Below are positions 4,494 through 7,723 of a stretch of DNA of 7,723 bases, piece by piece (within the stretch, counting starts at the first letter, position 1; each line of letters opens with the position of its first letter). The notes under the pieces are model-generated. The model was given only the letters and a program-made list of their open reading frames with translations. It was not told the origin of the DNA and made no database searches. Made by a program: the position numbers and the translations under genes. This DNA is from FW021-bin31 sp036278455 (GTDB lineage Bacteria; Bacteroidota; Bacteroidia; Chitinophagales; Chitinophagaceae): assembly GCA_036278455.1 (NCBI GenBank), contig DASULB010000385.1, positions 1-7,723 on the forward strand. Direction: 5' to 3'.

Positions 4494-6131
4494 TTACACC
4501 TGGATCAATCCCACATTAAATCTTTCCGTTAACGGTGCCTGGTTGGCGGCGGCGATGCCTTCGGAAATCATCTGGCGTGTATCCAAAGGGTTGATGACGG
4601 CGTCCACCCACAGGCGGGCCGCCGCATAATAAGGCGTGGTTTGTTTCTCATAGCGTCCCGTTATTTCCGCCAGTAATTTTTTCTCTTTCTCCGGGGGAAT
4701 CTCCTTTCCCTGCTTTTTCAGGGAAGAAACCTGTATCTGCAACAATGTTTTCGCTGCCTGTTCGCCGCCCATTACGGCGATCTTTGCCGTGGGCCAGGCG
4801 TAGATGAATCTCGGGTCGTAGGCTTTGCCGCACATGGCATAGTTTCCTGCACCATAAGAATTTCCGATGATGACGGTCATTTTGGGCACGACTGAATTGG
4901 CAACAGCACTGACCAGCTTGGCCCCGTCCTTGATGATGCCGGCATGCTCCGAACGTGATCCCACCATGAACCCCGTTACATCCTGCAGGAACAACAGCGG
5001 GATCTTTTTCTGGTTGCAGTTCATGATAAAACGGGCAGCCTTGTCCGCGCTGTCATTGTAGATGACGCCACCCATTTGCATCTCACCTTGTTTTGTCCTG
5101 GCCATGAGACGCTGGTTAGCGACGATGCCTACCGCCCAGCCGTCAATGCGCGCGTAACCGCAAAGGATGGTTTTGCCATATTCCATTTTGTATTGTTCAA
5201 ACTCCGAATGGTCGGTGATCCGCTCGATGATCTCCAGCATGTCATAAGGCTTGGTGCGTTCCGCCGGCAGGATGCCATAGAGTTCTTCCGCCTTTTTTTC
5301 CGGTGGTGCCGGTGCAATCCTGTCAAACCCCGCACTCAATGGGGCCCCTAGCTGACCCATGATCTTTTTGATCCGGTCCAGGCACTGCTCGTCGGTTTTG
5401 AATTTGTAATCCGCGATCCCCGATATAGCATTATGGGTCTCGGCGCCCCCTAACGTTTCGGCATCAACGCTCTCACCGATAGCGGCTTTTACCAGGTAGG
5501 GACCGGCAAGGAATATGGAGCCGTTGCCTTCCACCATCAGGGTTTCATCGCTCATGATGGGCAGGTAGGCCCCGCCTGCTACACAACTGCCCATCACCGC
5601 GGCGATTTGCGTGATGCCCATGGCGCTCATCCGGGCATTGTTATAAAAAATACGGCCGAAATGTTCTTTGTCCGGGAAGATCTCATCCTGCATGGGTAGA
5701 TAAACGCCCGCGCTGTCCACCAGGTAGATGACCGGTAAATGATTCTCCATGGCGATCTCCTGCATGCGCAGGTTTTTCTTTCCTGTAATGGGAAACCAGG
5801 CACCGGCCTTGACGGTCATGTCGTTGGCGACGATGACGCACTGCCTCCCTCCGACATAGCCTATTCCCGCGACGGTGCCGCCTGCGGGGCAACCGCCTTC
5901 TTCGTCGTACATATCAAAGCCCGCAAAGGCACCGATCTCAATAAAAGGTGCCCGGTCATCCGTCAGGTAACTGATGCGCTCACGTGCGGTCAGTTTTCCT
6001 TTCTTTTTGACCTTTTCTATATTCTTTTTACCACCACCGAGGGAAATTTTTGACAAGTGTTGTTGCATACCGCTCACCGCCAGTTTCATGGCGTCTTCGT
6101 TGATGTTATAGTTCAATTCTTTTCCTTCCAT
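4494..6131 (-). CDS. mccB: Acyl-CoA carboxylase beta subunit, methylcrotonyl-CoA carboxylase type
   Basis: Carboxyltransferase subunit of a biotin-dependent acyl-CoA carboxylase, 545 residues (MCC beta is about 535). It moves CO2 from carboxybiotin to the acyl-CoA, here most likely 3-methylcrotonyl-CoA in leucine breakdown. Both crotonase-like halves are complete. The N half has GSCVAGGAYLP (181-191), and FPDKEHFGRIFYNNARMSA just before it is an MCC hallmark. The C half has DVTGFMVG (384-391), NSYGAGNYAMCG (424-435) and VMGGEQAA (453-460). Propionyl-CoA carboxylase beta differs at these places (PGFLPG and AYGGAY types). The biotin carboxylase/biotin carrier alpha subunit is not in the window. 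Geranyl-CoA carboxylase is a close alternative. The start at 6131 has no Shine-Dalgarno. Confidence 0.88.
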   Translation of the reverse strand: MEGKELNYNINEDAMKLAVSGMQQHLSKISLGGGKKNIEKVKKKGKLTARERISYLTDDRAPFIEIGAFAGFDMYDEEGGCPAGGTVAGIGYVGGRQCVIVANDMTVKAGAWFPITGKKNLRMQEIAMENHLPVIYLVDSAGVYLPMQDEIFPDKEHFGRIFYNNARMSAMGITQIAAVMGSCVAGGAYLPIMSDETLMVEGNGSIFLAGPYLVKAAIGESVDAETLGGAETHNAISGIADYKFKTDEQCLDRIKKIMGQLGAPLSAGFDRIAPAPPEKKAEELYGILPAERTKPYDMLEIIERITDHSEFEQYKMEYGKTILCGYARIDGWAVGIVANQRLMARTKQGEMQMGGVIYNDSADKAARFIMNCNQKKIPLLFLQDVTGFMVGSRSEHAGIIKDGAKLVSAVANSVVPKMTVIIGNSYGAGNYAMCGKAYDPRFIYAWPTAKIAVMGGEQAAKTLLQIQVSSLKKQGKEIPPEKEKKLLAEITGRYEKQTTPYYAAARLWVDAVINPLDTRQMISEGIAAANQAPLTERFNVGLIQV

Positions 6132-6233
6132 GCTGTCTTGTTTGAAACAATAAAAGTAAGGGAAATCCGGGAACCGGAATATTTGCCATAAACCCTGTAT
6201 CTTTAATCCTCTCTTTATGCAAATCCTTTGTAC
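6132..6233. promoter_or_regulatory. Divergent intergenic region between carboxylase and serine hydrolase genes
   Basis: These 102 bp must hold both promoters if neither gene is read from further away. On the + strand TATCTTTA (6198-6205) and on the - strand TACTTTTA (complement of 6148-6155) each miss the -7 consensus TAnnTTTG by one base. Neither has a well-spaced -33 TTG. Promoter calls are therefore tentative. Confidence 0.3.
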
Positions 6234-6240
6234 ATGTACA
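6229..6240. promoter_or_regulatory. 12-bp perfect palindrome over the start codon
   Basis: TGTACATGTACA is its own reverse complement and contains the ATG (6234-6236) of the serine hydrolase gene. It could be an operator half-site pair, or could be coincidental. Confidence 0.3.
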
Positions 6241-7723
6241 GAAAGATATCCCGTTTTATTCTGGGCACCCTCTCATGTGTAGCCTTCTTTTTTATGTGCT
6301 CCGCCCAGCAGGTTCCACCCGATCTGGATGCTTATGTAAATAAGGTCATCCGGACATTTGATGTGCCCGGTATCAGTGTGGCCATTGTCAAGGATGGAAG
6401 GGTAGTGGTGGCAAAGGGCTATGGCGTGAAAGAACTGGGAAGGCCAGGTGAAGTGGACGCCCATACCTTATTTTGCATCGCTTCCAACAGCAAGGCGTTT
6501 ACCGCTACCGCTCTGGGCATGCTCGTGGAAGCGGGGAAAATTCACTGGAATGACCCGGTGATCAATTATCTTCCCTGGTTCCGCATGGACAATGATTATG
6601 TCACCAGCCATATGACCATCAGGGACCTCCTGGTACACCGGAGCGGCCTGGGACTGGGTGCAAGCGATTTGCTGCAGTTTCCACCGTCCGGCTACACCCG
6701 GGATGAGATGGTCAGCAGGTTGCGGTATGTCCCCTTGAAGACGGGCTTCCGCAGCACCTTCGCCTATGACAACATCCTTTATCTGGTTGCGGGTGAAGTG
6801 ATCAGGGCTGTCTCGGGGATGTCCTGGGAGCAGTTCATCAAAAACCGCATGCTCGACAAGCTTGGAATGACCGAAACCATTGACAGGATATCTCAACTCA
6901 CCAGTCAGCCGAATGTAGCCGTTTCTCATGCGCCCATTCAGGGCAAAGTCGTTCCGGTCACGACCTTTCCCGACCATAACCTGGGGGACGCCTCCAATCC
7001 CGCCGGAGGTGTCGCTTCCAACGCAGTGAATATGGCCAGGTGGCTGATTACCCAGCTGGATTCCGGTCGCACGCCATCCGGTGGGAGGCTCTTTGATCCC
7101 ACCGTCACAAAGGCTTTGTGGAGCCTGGTGACGCCCATCGGTATTTCCACGCCGCCGGCGTTTTTAAAACCTTTGCGGAAAAACTTTTTTGGCTACGGGC
7201 TTGGATTTTTCCTGCAGGATTACCGTGGTTTTAAAATGGTCTGGCATACCGGCGGTCTGACAGGGTTTGTCTCCAGGGTTACGATGATCCCGGAATTGAA
7301 CCTGGGCATTTGTGTGCTGACCAACCAGGAATCCGGTAGCGCTTTTAACGCGATTACCTATCATATCCTGGATGGTTATCTGAAAGCACCGCAATTTGAC
7401 TGGATAGCGGCTTACCGGCACCTGGACCATCTCCGGGATTCCAGCGTGGAACATTTTGACGCCCATCAGCGCTATACGCGGGATTCAGCCGCAGGGCCGT
7501 CCCTGCCTTTGGAAAAGTATGCCGGTACCTATCATGACGCCTGGTATGGGGACATCGGTATCACGCAGCAGAAGGATCATCTCGTGATGCGATTCAGCCA
7601 CAGCCCCGATCTGACAGGCGACCTGGTGCACTGGCAATATGACACTTTCCTGGTTCGCTGGCGTGATCGTACCTTGCGGGCTGATGCTTATGTAACATTT
7701 TCGCTTAACCCCGACGGAAACGT
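6234..7723 (+). CDS. Exported serine hydrolase (class C beta-lactamase/PBP-like fold) with DUF3471-like tail, 3' end outside window
   Basis: An open frame from ATG 6234 to the window end gives 496 complete residues. An in-frame TAA at 6204-6206 with no intervening ATG fixes the start. Residues 1-25 are a signal peptide (MYRKISRF, then a hydrophobic core, cleavage probably after MCSA), so the enzyme acts in the periplasm or outside. The three active-site motifs of the penicillin-binding/class C beta-lactamase fold are present: S84-N-S-K87 (SxxK nucleophile), Y178-D-N180 (YxN) and H338-T-G340. HTG in the third motif is usual for esterase- or peptidase-like members rather than true beta-lactamases. 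From about residue 425 (LEKYAGTYHDAWYGDI) a DUF3471-like beta-rich domain begins and continues past the window. The substrate is unknown, possibly D-amino-acid peptides, peptidoglycan fragments or esters. Resistance should not be assumed. Confidence 0.88.
   Translation, partial: MYRKISRFILGTLSCVAFFFMCSAQQVPPDLDAYVNKVIRTFDVPGISVAIVKDGRVVVAKGYGVKELGRPGEVDAHTLFCIASNSKAFTATALGMLVEAGKIHWNDPVINYLPWFRMDNDYVTSHMTIRDLLVHRSGLGLGASDLLQFPPSGYTRDEMVSRLRYVPLKTGFRSTFAYDNILYLVAGEVIRAVSGMSWEQFIKNRMLDKLGMTETIDRISQLTSQPNVAVSHAPIQGKVVPVTTFPDHNLGDASNPAGGVASNAVNMARWLITQLDSGRTPSGGRLFDPTVTKALWSLVTPIGISTPPAFLKPLRKNFFGYGLGFFLQDYRGFKMVWHTGGLTGFVSRVTMIPELNLGICVLTNQESGSAFNAITYHILDGYLKAPQFDWIAAYRHLDHLRDSSVEHFDAHQRYTRDSAAGPSLPLEKYAGTYHDAWYGDIGITQQKDHLVMRFSHSPDLTGDLVHWQYDTFLVRWRDRTLRADAYVTFSLNPDGN

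Noticed and set aside
4648..6053. Open frames of 60-104 codons on both strands inside the carboxylase gene
   Set aside because: They overlap the fully conserved carboxyltransferase frame and have no features of their own.
6273..7466. Several open frames of 63-169 codons on the - strand
   Set aside because: They lie antisense to the serine hydrolase, whose frame has all three active-site motifs and a signal peptide; they are shadows of its codon bias.

Overview
The window looks like chromosomal DNA from a Bacteroidota bacterium, most likely of the Chitinophagaceae type; this is inferred. Start codons lack clear Shine-Dalgarno sequences and have A/T-rich leaders. A TAnnTTTG-type promoter element is visible. 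The protein families (a Bacteroidota-style AAA ATPase tail, a ScyD/ScyE-type lipoprotein, an MCC-type carboxyltransferase, a serine hydrolase with a DUF3471-like tail) fit that phylum.

The left part (1-3316) is accessory and decayed. It opens with the last 85 codons of an AAA ATPase on the + strand. A remnant resembling IS5-type transposase (336-479) and a 121-bp element with 11-bp inverted ends (647-767) follow. Next is one intact gene, a ScyD/ScyE-family lipoprotein on the - strand (789-1862), whose leader carries a perfect 13-bp direct repeat. Then comes about 1.45 kb with no convincing protein gene. Its first part (1863-2600) holds the leader and possibly decayed coding sequence. Its second part (2600-3240) is dense in potential RNA helices and ends in three tRNA-like segments, two with perfect TPsiC-box sequence and intact T-arms, all apparently degenerate.

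The right part (3317-7723) is compact and ordinary. Three genes on the - strand encode a Dps-type ferritin, ribonuclease HI and an acyl-CoA carboxylase beta subunit of methylcrotonyl-CoA carboxylase type. Across a 102-bp divergent gap, a + strand exported serine hydrolase begins at 6234 and runs off the window end. The three - strand genes share no obvious pathway: Dps handles iron and oxidative stress, RNase HI removes RNA from RNA-DNA hybrids, and the carboxyltransferase probably serves leucine catabolism.

The most interesting stretch is 2600-3240, a structure-rich segment that could be a decayed group II intron-like RNA next to a graveyard of tRNA genes, or an undescribed structured RNA. 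No CRISPR array, rRNA, complete insertion sequence or complete defence system was found.
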